Shown here piece by piece: positions 52,608-62,400 of a stretch of DNA of 64,000 nt. The DNA is from Dyadobacter sp. 676. Lineage in GTDB: Bacteria; Bacteroidota; Bacteroidia; Cytophagales; Spirosomataceae. The stretch covers positions 7,113,001 through 7,177,000 of the forward strand of contig NZ_CP159289.1 in assembly GCF_040448675.1 (NCBI RefSeq), given 5' to 3'. The translations under genes were made by a program, and so were the position numbers. The notes beneath the pieces were generated by a model. It saw only the letters and a program-made list of their open reading frames with translations. It did not search any database and was not told where the DNA came from. Position 1 is the first letter of the stretch. The number at the start of each line of letters is the position of its first letter.

Positions 52608-54077
52608 TTAACGAGGCAGACCTTCGATAAGGATCAGCTGGCTGGCCTGATTTTCCGATTTACGGACAGAGCCGCCATCCACACCCTTGTATTTATCGCC
52701 ACGCCATGTGTGCGCCTGAATGCCGAGCATGAACGTATTAGGCCGGCCGGTCACGTCCGACACGTCGATCATACCACTGCTTTCCCACGACCCGAGCGCG
52801 GACGTTCCGCCTACATTGTATTTGGCGGCATCGGCCTCGTTACGGCGGTGATCGATTTCAAGGACGGGCGTCAACTGTTTGGTATTGAGATTATATTGAT
52901 ATACATAACCATCGTGCTTCTCGTCGCCGTAACCGTTCGGGTCTTCCATAATGTAGACGTAATCGTAGGTAGCGCAAACGTTATCGGGGTTTTGGAAGGT
53001 TTTCGCAATGCCGTTGCGGTCGTCGCCGTCGAGCAGCACTTCCAGCTTGCCTTTCGTCGGATCGTTGGCATCAAGTATCATGCGGTAAACGCGGCCGTAT
53101 TTGGAACGGGAATAATCGGCATTCGGGCCGGTGTTGTCCTGGCCTGTTACCGCAAAAATCACCTCACGGCCCTGCACTCCGCCCCCTTTGCGGTAATCGA
53201 CGTCCTCTACCCGCCCGAATTTGATGGCTTTCAGATCATTCACCTTTGCGTTGATCTGCGCCCCGGTCAGTGTCTTGTGGTTGTCGATCCTGACGAATTC
53301 CACGTCATACGCCGAGCCGGGTTTCATATCCATTTCTTTTTGGTTGTTATCGGCGCGTTTGAGCATATAAAGCGTACCGTTGTCGAGATCGCCGATGGTG
53401 TTGGACATATACATGGCTAGCTGGCCGCCATTTACGTCCGAATCGTCGTCACCGATCACAATCACGGTTTTTCCCGGATAAGCGGTCTTGGGAAGCGGGA
53501 CCGCGTTCTCGGCGCTCCAGCGGCCCAGGCCCGCCACCTCGCGGGAGATATTCGCCTGGCTTACATCCGAATCCACGTTCAACGCGTGTGTGCGCGATTC
53601 CTGGCCGCTTTCCCCGGAAGTTAGGAACACAGGCCCGAAGCCGTGCTCAATCGGCGTTACCAGCGTTGCGGAACACAGACGCCACGTGCCGCCGTCCGAA
53701 TTCAGCACGTATTCGCCTTTTACGGGTTTGAAGCCTTTGTCCAATGTAATGCGCGACACCGAAAAGTTGTCTTCGTTGTTGACCAGGATGGTGTAGTTAC
53801 CATCGGGGTTCTGGAAGAGGCCGGCGCCATCCGCGGAACCACCGAACACGTAGCTGGGCGATTGTTCGAGCTGGTCATCGCTACTGAGCAGCGAATAGAG
53901 CCTCACATTGCTGGCCGAAACACGTCCGTTGGTAGCGCCGGGAAGCAATTTCGCAAGTACGGGCGTCACGGAACGGTTTTGCAGGGTAATGTCCGGGCTG
54001 TTTGGATCGCGGTGGTCCTGGCATGCGCCGAGTGCCAGAAGGCCGGCCAGCGCGGTGTAGGTAAACAAAGGTCTCAT
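52608..54077 (-). CDS. DUF839/PhoX-like secreted lipoprotein
   Basis: A 489-residue lipoprotein (signal MRPLFTYTALAGLLALGAC with lipobox) whose mature part is a propeller-like domain of the DUF839/PhoX type (SPSYVFGGSADGAGLFQN; NNEDNFSVSRITLDKGFKPVKGEY; EHGFGPVFLTSGESG; DDDSDVNGGQLAMYMSN; FQNPDNVCATYDYVYIMEDPNG). Some members are calcium-dependent alkaline phosphatases; acidic loops such as GDDDSDVNGG fit metal binding, but catalytic residues cannot be confirmed by eye. The ATG at 54077 is used because it starts the signal peptide. It lies between the second SusCD pair and the peroxidase gene, which suggests a nutrient-acquisition role. Confidence 0.82.
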   Translation of the reverse strand: MRPLFTYTALAGLLALGACQDHRDPNSPDITLQNRSVTPVLAKLLPGATNGRVSASNVRLYSLLSSDDQLEQSPSYVFGGSADGAGLFQNPDGNYTILVNNEDNFSVSRITLDKGFKPVKGEYVLNSDGGTWRLCSATLVTPIEHGFGPVFLTSGESGQESRTHALNVDSDVSQANISREVAGLGRWSAENAVPLPKTAYPGKTVIVIGDDDSDVNGGQLAMYMSNTIGDLDNGTLYMLKRADNNQKEMDMKPGSAYDVEFVRIDNHKTLTGAQINAKVNDLKAIKFGRVEDVDYRKGGGVQGREVIFAVTGQDNTGPNADYSRSKYGRVYRMILDANDPTKGKLEVLLDGDDRNGIAKTFQNPDNVCATYDYVYIMEDPNGYGDEKHDGYVYQYNLNTKQLTPVLEIDHRRNEADAAKYNVGGTSALGSWESSGMIDVSDVTGRPNTFMLGIQAHTWRGDKYKGVDGGSVRKSENQASQLILIEGLPR

Positions 54078-54405
54078 GGTGAAGATAAACTGATTAAGTG
54101 AAATGGTTTCCACAAAGAACAGCCATTCACTTTTCGCAGAGTTTACGCATTTATTATCAGTTTATTAAGTTGGCGTTACGTTGCCCGTAGCACGCATTCG
54201 CAGCCCGATACATTTTGTTTCGGGATCGTAACGCCTCTATCTTTAAGAGCTTACGACATCCTTGCCGACAGCCCCTATAAAAGCAATGTGCCGGGCGGCG
54301 AAGCAGGCGATCCTGCTCCGCACAGCCACGGCAGCTATCATCGGTTTTAGTTTTAAAATCTTGATTTCTCCTTGCCGTCGACTTAAATCGACGGCAACAG
54401 AATTA
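54078..54405. other. Intergenic region between SusD-like and PhoX-like genes
   Basis: 328 bp. It should hold the promoter of the PhoX-like gene. No ORF with protein character. The hairpin at 54372-54397 near the SusD end is listed separately. An approximate inverted repeat GGCGTTACG / CGTAACGCC lies at about 54171-54180 and 54227-54236. Confidence 0.5.
54372..54397 (-). terminator. Hairpin downstream of the second SusD-like gene
   Basis: A perfect 10-bp stem TTGCCGTCGA / TCGACGGCAA with a 6-nt loop, 9 bp after the SusD stop. There is no long U-run, so it may be a weak terminator or an mRNA 3' stabiliser. Confidence 0.6.
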
Positions 54406-56193
54406 TTAGTAGCCTGGGTTTTGTTTCAACTGCGGCGACGAGTTGAGTACTGTCTGCCCGATAGGGAAGATCTCGGTGTGATTATCCGCATCCGGGGTCT
54501 TATCCCACCAGCTTCCTTTGGTAAACACGCCCCAACGAATCATATCTGTGCGGCGGCGGCCCTCCACCAGGAACTCCCTGCCCCATTCGTCGAGCATTTC
54601 CTGGTCGGTAAGCTGGCTGCCGTCGGCCTTGTACAGGCTGGGTGAATTGGCCGGATAATTGCGCTTGCGCACCGCATTCAGCAACGCGGCAGCGGCAGCT
54701 TTGTCTCCCGCGCGGTATTTGCATTCTGCCAGCGAATAGTAAATCTCCGCAAAACGTATCTCCGCGTAGGCCGAAGAAATCTTGTTGGGATCGTCGCTCG
54801 GATAGAACGGGTATTTCACCGGGAATATCCCCGAATTGTTATCCGCATTGTTCATATTGGAAGTCTTGTCCGCAATAGGCGTTCCCGGTTTCGCATCGAG
54901 GAATTTGCCCACCTGGTCGCGGAAATACAGTGCGTACGGCCCCTTGAAACCGCGAACCGTGTCCGGCTTGCCTGCTGAATTGATATACGGCAGATAACCG
55001 TAAAGGAACATCCCCTCGCGTTTGCTGTTGCCCAGGTTTTTGTATTTTTTCAACCGAACATCGTCCGGGTACTTCTGGAACTTCACGAACGGCTTGCCCA
55101 ATGCGAACGGATACTCGTTGCCATCCACGTCGCGACCCGGCTGCATGGCGTATTTAGGGTTGGCATTACCGAAATCGGTAAATCCGAAGTAGCTCGGTGC
55201 CAGGTTTGGCAACATCCAGAAATACATGCCGCCGTCGTACTGCCAGTGCGTGAGCCCGAAGCTGCCCGGGAAACCGAATACCGTTTCCTTCGACCTGGCA
55301 TTATTGTAATCGAATGGTGCGTCCCAGCGCGATTCGAGGGCATATGCGCCATATTTTCCATCGATTAGCTCCTGGCAAAGTTTCGCACAATCGGCGAAAC
55401 GGTCGGTGCCGGTGTACACTTTTGCATTCAGGTACAGGCGCACGAGCAGCGAAGCGGCGCCGCCCTGCGTCCACCGACCGACCGCATTCTCGCCGAGGCT
55501 CTGGACTGTCGGCAATTTCGGCAACGATTCTTTCAGCTCCGTTTCGATAAATGTAAATGCTTCCTGCGGTGTTACCTGGGGCCCGCCGGTCGTTTCGCCC
55601 TTCACTTTGGTGACGATCACGATGTTGCGGTAAAAATCGAGCAAGCGCAGGTTCAGCCACGCACGGAGCGTCCGTAGTTCGGCGATCATGCCGTCGAGCT
55701 CAGCCTGCGTCATGTCGAACTTCGAAGGGTCTTTAATACCCTGCAAATCTTCCAGCGAGTTGGTAGCCAGCGTTACACCGCCGTACAACGCGTTCCAGGG
55801 ATCGGCGGTGAAGCCGTCGTTGGGCGTCCAGGTGTGGTAATGCACACGCTGGAACTGTCCGCCGTCGAACCAGTCGCCCTGGCGGTTCGGTGTCATGATC
55901 TCGTCGGAGCTGTTTTCCTGCAACATAAAAGTGTTCCCGCCCTGAATGCTCCAATAGCTGTGTTCGAATGCACGCAGGAAGTCGCGGGTGACGTCCTCGC
56001 GGGTTTGGAGAAAGTTTTCGGAAGTAATGCGGTCGTAAAGCTCCTCGTCGAGGTTGGTACAGCCTACGGTCGCCAGCAACAGCATGCCCGCCCCGATCCG
56101 GGACAGTCCAGTCCGGGACAATCCAGTCCGGGACAGTCCAGTCCGGGACAATGCTGTTGCGGTAATATGCTTGAATATTTTATTCCTTTTCAT
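54406..56193 (-). CDS. SusD/RagB-like lipoprotein with repeat-expanded signal peptide
   Basis: A 595-residue SusD-family protein (NLDEELYDRITSENFLQTREDVTRDFLRAFEHSY; ISSAYAEIRFAEIYYSLAECKYRAGDKAAAAALLNAVRKRNY; DEWGREFLVEGRRRTDMIRWG). The lipobox is ATVGC. The signal peptide is odd: between the basic start (MKRNKIFKHITATA) and the hydrophobic core (MLLLATVG) lie four LSRTG-type pentapeptides encoded by the 15-bp repeat at 56097-56156. This adds about 20 residues to the n-region. It follows SusC by 14 bp and is probably regulated by the divergent hybrid two-component protein. Confidence 0.93.
   Translation of the reverse strand: MKRNKIFKHITATALSRTGLSRTGLSRTGLSRIGAGMLLLATVGCTNLDEELYDRITSENFLQTREDVTRDFLRAFEHSYWSIQGGNTFMLQENSSDEIMTPNRQGDWFDGGQFQRVHYHTWTPNDGFTADPWNALYGGVTLATNSLEDLQGIKDPSKFDMTQAELDGMIAELRTLRAWLNLRLLDFYRNIVIVTKVKGETTGGPQVTPQEAFTFIETELKESLPKLPTVQSLGENAVGRWTQGGAASLLVRLYLNAKVYTGTDRFADCAKLCQELIDGKYGAYALESRWDAPFDYNNARSKETVFGFPGSFGLTHWQYDGGMYFWMLPNLAPSYFGFTDFGNANPKYAMQPGRDVDGNEYPFALGKPFVKFQKYPDDVRLKKYKNLGNSKREGMFLYGYLPYINSAGKPDTVRGFKGPYALYFRDQVGKFLDAKPGTPIADKTSNMNNADNNSGIFPVKYPFYPSDDPNKISSAYAEIRFAEIYYSLAECKYRAGDKAAAAALLNAVRKRNYPANSPSLYKADGSQLTDQEMLDEWGREFLVEGRRRTDMIRWGVFTKGSWWDKTPDADNHTEIFPIGQTVLNSSPQLKQNPGY
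56097..56156. repeat. 15-bp tandem repeat with palindromic core in the SusD signal-peptide region
   Basis: Four units of 15 bp: TCCGGGACAGTCCAG, TCCGGGACAATCCAG, TCCGGGACAGTCCAG and TCCGGGACAATGCTG. Each carries the odd palindrome GTCCGGGAC. The unit CCAGTCCGGGACAAT matches the unit of the sigma gene repeat (CCAGACCGGGTCTAT) at 12 of 15 positions, with changes that keep the palindrome. Confidence 0.88.
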
Positions 56194-56207
56194 TGTATTT
56201 CAAAAGA

Positions 56208-59200
56208 TTAGAAGGTGAGCTGAACGCCCAGCAGCAGCTGGGTGGTCGACGGGTAGTAATCGAGCGTGCCGTTGTTATCGCTGTTTTTGTTGACACCCGG
56301 GTAGAGGCCATTGACCTGGATCAAGTCCGGATCGCCGCCCGTAAACTTCGTGAACGTCGCCAGGTTACGGCTCGTCGCGTAAATGCGCACCGATTGCAGG
56401 AATTTCGTCTGGACCGGTTGGGTATAGCTCAGCGTCACGTTGTCGATTTTCAAAAATCCACCCGGTTCGAGGAAATAATCGGATAGTGTCGAATAGGTGG
56501 TCGGGCTCGTCAGTTTAGAGTATTTACCGCCATCGTAAGCCGATTTCAGTACGTTCGCATTCTCTTGTGTGGCGGGTGTGCCCAGGTAGAATGCGTAGGT
56601 ATTGAACAGCTTATAACCGAATGCTCCCCGCAGGAACACGCTCAGGTCCCATTTTTTGTATTTAAAGTTGTTGGAAAGACCCATTGTAAACTTCGGAAGG
56701 CCATTGCCTACAAACTGCTTGTCGTCGTTGGTCGCCTGGTTTCCGGGGATTACTTCGCCCTTTTTGTTGTACACCAGCAGTGCGCCCTGGTCGTTCACGC
56801 CGGCCGATTTGAGCGCATAGAAGCTACCAATGCGGGTATCCTCCTGCAAGCGCTGCATCGTCCCCGGACTACCCGGTGCGGGCATACCCACCACATCGAT
56901 GTATTTCTGGCCCTGGAAAAGCGCGTTCGAGAAGGATACGAACTTGTTGTTGTTATAAGCGCCCGTAAAACCGAGGTCGTAAGTAAAATCACCTTTCCGA
57001 AGCACCGACGCGTTCAATTGCAGCTCAAAACCGGTATTGCGCATGGTACCCACGTTCGCAAAAGTCTGGCCCTGAATGTTTGGCGGGTTGGATACATTAT
57101 AATTACCCAGCAAATCCCTGTTGGTACGGATGTAATAGTTCAGGCTACCTGAAAGCTTGCTTCCGAACAGTTCGAAGTCGACGCCGGCATTAAAGTTGGC
57201 CGCTTTTTCCCAACGCAGATCATAATTGGTATTCTGATTAGGCCCCCCAAACCTGGTAGTAGGTGCCATTGTACAGGTAATAGCCATAACCGCCGTAAGT
57301 GTCCAGCGACAGGTAGTTTCCGAAATCCTGGTTCCCCGTTTCACCATAATCCGCACGCACTTTCAGTTCGTTCAGCCACGGAATGTCTTTCAGGAAACGC
57401 TCCTGCGTGGCACGCCATGCCACCGATGCAGCCGGGAAATAACCCCACTTGTTGGAATAGCCGAACTTGGAGGAACCTTCGCGGCGCAAGCTGGCCGAGA
57501 GGTAATATTTCTGGTCGAAATCATAATTCAGACGGCCAAAGAATGCGATCAGTTTCGACGAATTCTTGTAGGAACCCACGTTGTTGATTCCCTGCTGCAG
57601 GTTCCACAACCCGCTGCCCAGGTTATTGTAGGTCAATACGTTGGAAGGGAAATTCTCATTCTTCGCATTGAAACCCGACGAGGTGAAATACTGGAACGAA
57701 TACCCGCCCAGCAATTTGACCGAATGCTTGTTCAGGTCCAGATAATAATTACCGATCCATTCGAAGCTCTTCTGATCATTCTCTTCGAGGACCTGCTCGC
57801 CCGTGTTCCGTTTGCTGCCATTGACGATGGTCGTCAGCGTCGACGGCGAAAACAGATACCTTCTCATCGACGAGCTCACTTCCCCGAGGGTGATTACGGT
57901 ATTCAGGTTCTCGAGAATGTTGATCTTTGCAGAACCGTTCATATCCAGCAGCTTGTACTCGCGGTCGGATTTCACGCTCTTCGCGACTTCAACCGGGTTG
58001 TTGGCAAAGAATCCGGATGTCAGATATGCGTACTTGCCGGTTGAGTCGTGAACGGAGAGCGTCGGGTTCAGGGTCAGTGCGTAGTTAAAACCGCTGTAAT
58101 CGGCATCGCTGGTTTTCGAAAAGCGCGGCGCGGCGGTGAAAGTCAGTTCGACCAGATTATTGGCCGTTTTATGATTGATATTGATCCGGCCACCATACTC
58201 GCGCTTGGCCGAACGGAGGTCGAGACCATTCGCATCGCGGTAATCGAGCGAGGTGAAATAGTTGGTTTTGCCGTTACCTCCCGAAAACTGGAGCGTATGC
58301 TTGTGTGAGAACGACGGGTTACGTTTCACCTCCTTCATCCAGTTGGTGTTGCCACCGAAATCCACGCCACGCTTATGGGCAAGGAACTCGTCTTTTGAAA
58401 GTACTTCGAGCTGGTTGGTCGCGTAATCGAAAGTGGTGTACCCATCGTAGAATAAGCGCGATTCCGCCGAACCTTTCTTCGTCGTGATCACGATCACCCC
58501 GTTGCTGCCGCGCGTACCGTAAATAGCGGATGCCGCACCGCCTTTTAGGACGTCGATCGACTCGATTTCGTTCTGGTTGATGTTGTCGATATTACCACCC
58601 GGCACGCCGTTGATCACAAACAACGGGCCCAGACCGGCGCTCCTCGACGAGGCCCCGCGAAGCTGGATATTAGGCGAAGAGTTGGGATCCGCCGCCGCCG
58701 TATTGGTTACCGACAAACCCGCCACTTTACCCTGAATGGCCATCAGCGGGTTATTGCTTCCCACGCGGAGCAAATCCTTGCCCGAAAGGTGCGTAATAGC
58801 ACTGGAAACCTCCTTTTTGTTCAACGATCCGTAACCGATCACCACCACTTCGTTGAGCGTTTTCTGGTCTTCCACCAGCACGATTTCCAGATTGGTTTTA
58901 CCGGCGACACTGATTTCCTGGCTCACATAACCCACATTGGAGACTATGAGCGTTGCGGAAGGATTGCTGACTTGCAGTTTGAAGGTACCGTCGGCCCCGG
59001 TAACCGTTCCGTTGCTGGTGCCTTTTTCCAGGATCGATACGCCCGGCAGTACGTCCTTCGCATCGGAAACCTTTCCGGAGATTTGGACGGTGTTCTGTGC
59101 GACGGCCTGCATAGCCGAAAGAAGCAACAGCATGCAGCCCAGCCAGGTAGCTGCCCGTGCCAGCGATTTCCTTACCGGCCGCTGGCATTTGCCATGACCG

Positions 59201-59226
59201 GCAGATTTGTATAAATTCATTTTCAT
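56208..59226 (-). pseudogene. SusC/RagA TonB-dependent receptor, frameshifted at G6
   Basis: Outer-membrane transporter. Signal peptide to about residue 44 (LLLLSAMQAVAQ), carboxypeptidase-regulatory-like domain (SGKVSDAKDVLPGVSILEKG), plug (TLNEVVVIGYGSLNKKEVSSA; IQLRGASSRSAGLGPLFVINGVPGG; IDVLKGGAASAIYGTRGSNGVIVI) and barrel; there is no STN domain. The frame breaks at C6 (57243-57248; G6 on the coding strand) after YYQVWG; with five G it reads VWGPNQNTNYDLRWEKA and gives 1005 residues ending in a terminal Phe (LLLGVQLTF). Without repair, the last ~350 residues including the barrel end are lost, so the pair could not work. Confidence 0.92.
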
Positions 59227-59243
59227 GAAGGATTAATAGGGTG

Positions 59244-59305
59244 AACGCTTCGCAGCGTTGTTACTATTTGATTATAATATTGGATTAATTAAGAATGCTG
59301 CGAAG
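59244..59305. promoter_or_regulatory. Alternative hairpins in the SusC 5' leader
   Basis: The local hairpin AACGCTTCGCAGCGTT (59244-59259) shares its arm CTTCGCAGC with a second complement, GCTGCGAAG at 59297-59305. On the minus-strand transcript either the short stem or the longer stem could form, just upstream of the SusC start. It could be a binding site for the divergent regulator or a leader RNA switch. Confidence 0.4.
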
Positions 59306-59457
59306 TTCCGGCTTTGGCGCGTAACCGGATGATCGTTTTGTCTCAATTTTGAATCAAAATGTCTCACCCGAAATTTTTATGATTTAACTAGGATTTTAGT
59401 GGATATCTTTATGCACCGGTTGTGCCAGGTCGTGATTAATATTGAAGTTCAAAATTG

Positions 59458-62400
59458 GTGAAAACAGTCTTTTCCTTCCTGCTTTTTTCCCTTGTTCTGG
59501 CGGGGGTCCATGCGCAGGAGATCCCTTTCTATTTTCGCAGTTATCAGGTCGCCGATGGCCTTTCCGGCAATGCAGTGGGCAAAATGCTGCAAGACAAGAA
59601 GGGTTTTATGTGGTTTGCGAGCCGCAATGGTCTTAACCGCTTCGATGGACATTCGTTCAGGATTTTCAGGAACGTAGCCGGCGATTCCACGAGCATCGGG
59701 AGCAACTCGATTTTTGCACTATACGAAGATGCGGCCGAAAAACTCTGGGTGGGTACGCACAAGGGCGTATACCGTTACGACCCCGTTCAGGACCGCTTCG
59801 ACGCGTTCAGGCTCATCCCTGCCGGCGAGATACTGGAAATCCGGGGCGACCGCAACGGGAACATCTGGATCATCTCCAATCTGACGCTTTACCGCTACCA
59901 CCTCCGCACAGGCCGCGCGGCACGCGTCGACCTTGGCAACGACCAACCCGTATCGCTGCACGTTTCGCCCGCCGGGGCCGTCTGGGTCGCCTGTAACAAT
60001 GGCGTGGTGCGCCATTACCAGCAAAGCACGGGCCGGTTCGAAGCTTTTGATTTGGGCGCGTTGTCGGGTATCAGGGATATTTACGGCTCAATGACCCTGC
60101 ACGCGGTCGGCGACTCGTCGTTGCTGATTGGCTCCATGAAGAAAGTTCTGCTTTTAAACTTTTTGAAAAAACAGGTCCGTAACCTCACTGCGGCGGGCCT
60201 GCCGGCAGAGGACGTGCAGGTGCATACCATTTTCCGGAAAAGCAGCCGCGAGTTCTGGCTCGGCACCGAATCGGGGCTTTATATCCTGGACCTGGTCTCG
60301 GGCCATTCCCAGCATATTGTCCGTGAACAGTTTAACCGCTATTCGATTACCGACAACATTATCAACGCCATTTTCCGCGACCGCGAGGGCGGTATCTGGA
60401 TCACGACCCAGTTTGGCGGGATCAATTATTACTCTACGCAATTCAATAATTTCCGCAAGTTCTTTCCAAAACCCGGTAACGGCATCAGTGGCAGCATCGT
60501 GCATGAAATTACGGCGGATAAATATGGCAGGCTCTGGATCGGGACCGAGGACGCGGGGCTCAACCGGCTCGATCCTCGAACGGGTATATTTAAAGCGTTT
60601 GTTCCGGATGGCCGTCCGGGCAGTATCTCCTACCACAACATACACGGACTGGTGGCCGACGGCGACGAGCTGTGGGTGGGTACCTACGAGCACGGTCTCG
60701 ATGTGCTCGACCTCCGCACCGGGCGCGTAATCCGGCATTACAACGCCTCGTCCAATCCGCGCTCGCTCAGCAGCAATTTCATTGTTACATTATATAAAAC
60801 CCGCGACGGCGATATCCTGGCAGGCACCTGGATGGGCCTTTGCAAATACAACCGCGCTACCGACGATTTCACGAGAATACCATTCTTCAATGCGCAGGTA
60901 CAAAGCATTCACGAAGACGCCGAAGGAACCATTTGGGCAGCCAGCTACGGCGGCGGCGTTTATTATTTCAACCCGAAAACCCGAAAACAGGGGCACCTCC
61001 GCCAGAATGCCGACCGCCCCGACGGACTCCCGGACAATTACGTGAACAGCATTTATCAGAGCTCCGACAAGAGCATCTGGCTCTGCACCGAACACGGGCT
61101 TTCGCGCTACAACCCGGAAACCGGGCAATTCAGGAATTACCGCATGACCGACGGCCTGCCCGACAACCAGGTATTCCGCGTTTTGGAGGACGAGTCGGGC
61201 AATTTCTGGATTTCGACTTCCCGCGGGCTCGCACGGCTCGACGGCCACACCGACCAGTTCACTACCTTTCACACCGGCAATGGCCTGCCCACGGACCAGT
61301 TCAATTACAACTCATCCTACAAAGATCCCGACGGCACATTGTATTTCGGCACGGTGGCCGGAATGGTCGGTTTCAAACCGGCCGCATTGCTTCGGAACGC
61401 ATTCGTACCACCGGTTTACATTACGCGTTTGCAGGTCAACAACCACGATGTGGACGTGCGGCAGGCCGACTCGCCCCTCAGGCAATCGGTCGTTTACGCG
61501 AGCGGGCTCACCCTCCCCTATCAAAGCTCGGGTGTAAGCTTCGAAGTGGCCGTGCTGAGCTATGTCATTCCTGAACGGAACAGCTATCAATACCAGCTCG
61601 AAGGACTTTCGAAGGAATGGGTACCGTTCCAGGGCAGCCGGCGCATTCATTTTGCGAAGCTCCCGCCCGGCGAGTACACGCTCAGAATCCGCGGCGCCAA
61701 CAACGACGGCCTTTGGAACACCCGTGAAAAACGGCTGAATATTACCATTCTACCGCCGTTCTGGGCGACTGGCTGGGCATATTCGTTTTATGTGGTGCTG
61801 ATTGTGAGTATTATTGTGGTAATTTTTCGTTATTATTTCCTCGCCCTCCATGAAAAAAACCGCCGGCAGATCGAGACGATTGAAATGGGAAAAGAGCGGG
61901 AAATTTATAATGCCAAAATCGACTTTTTCACCAATGTGGCGCACGAGATCCGTACGCCGTTGACGCTGATCAAAATGCCGCTCGACAAGCTGCTGGCGAG
62001 TGTAAAGTCGGACCCTGAAATGATTGAGCGTTTGAATATGATTGATAAAAACACCTCCCGGCTGATCGACCTGACCAACCAGCTCCTCGATTTCAGAAAA
62101 GCCGAGGCAAATAATTACAGCCTTAATTTTACCAAAACCGATATTAACGAACTGCTCAACGACGTCTTCGCGACCTTCCGCCCCGCCGCGGAGCAAAAGC
62201 AGTTGCAATACAAACTGGAATTACCGCGCATTACATTGCAGGCGTTTGTGGACGAGGAAGCCTGCAAGAAAATCACCAGCAACCTGATCAGTAACGCGAT
62301 CAAATATGCCGAAAGCCGCGTCAAAGTGAAGCTTTCTCCATTCAACAGCGACGACCTCCTTTTCCATATCGAATTCTCCAACGACGGCCCGCTGATCGAA

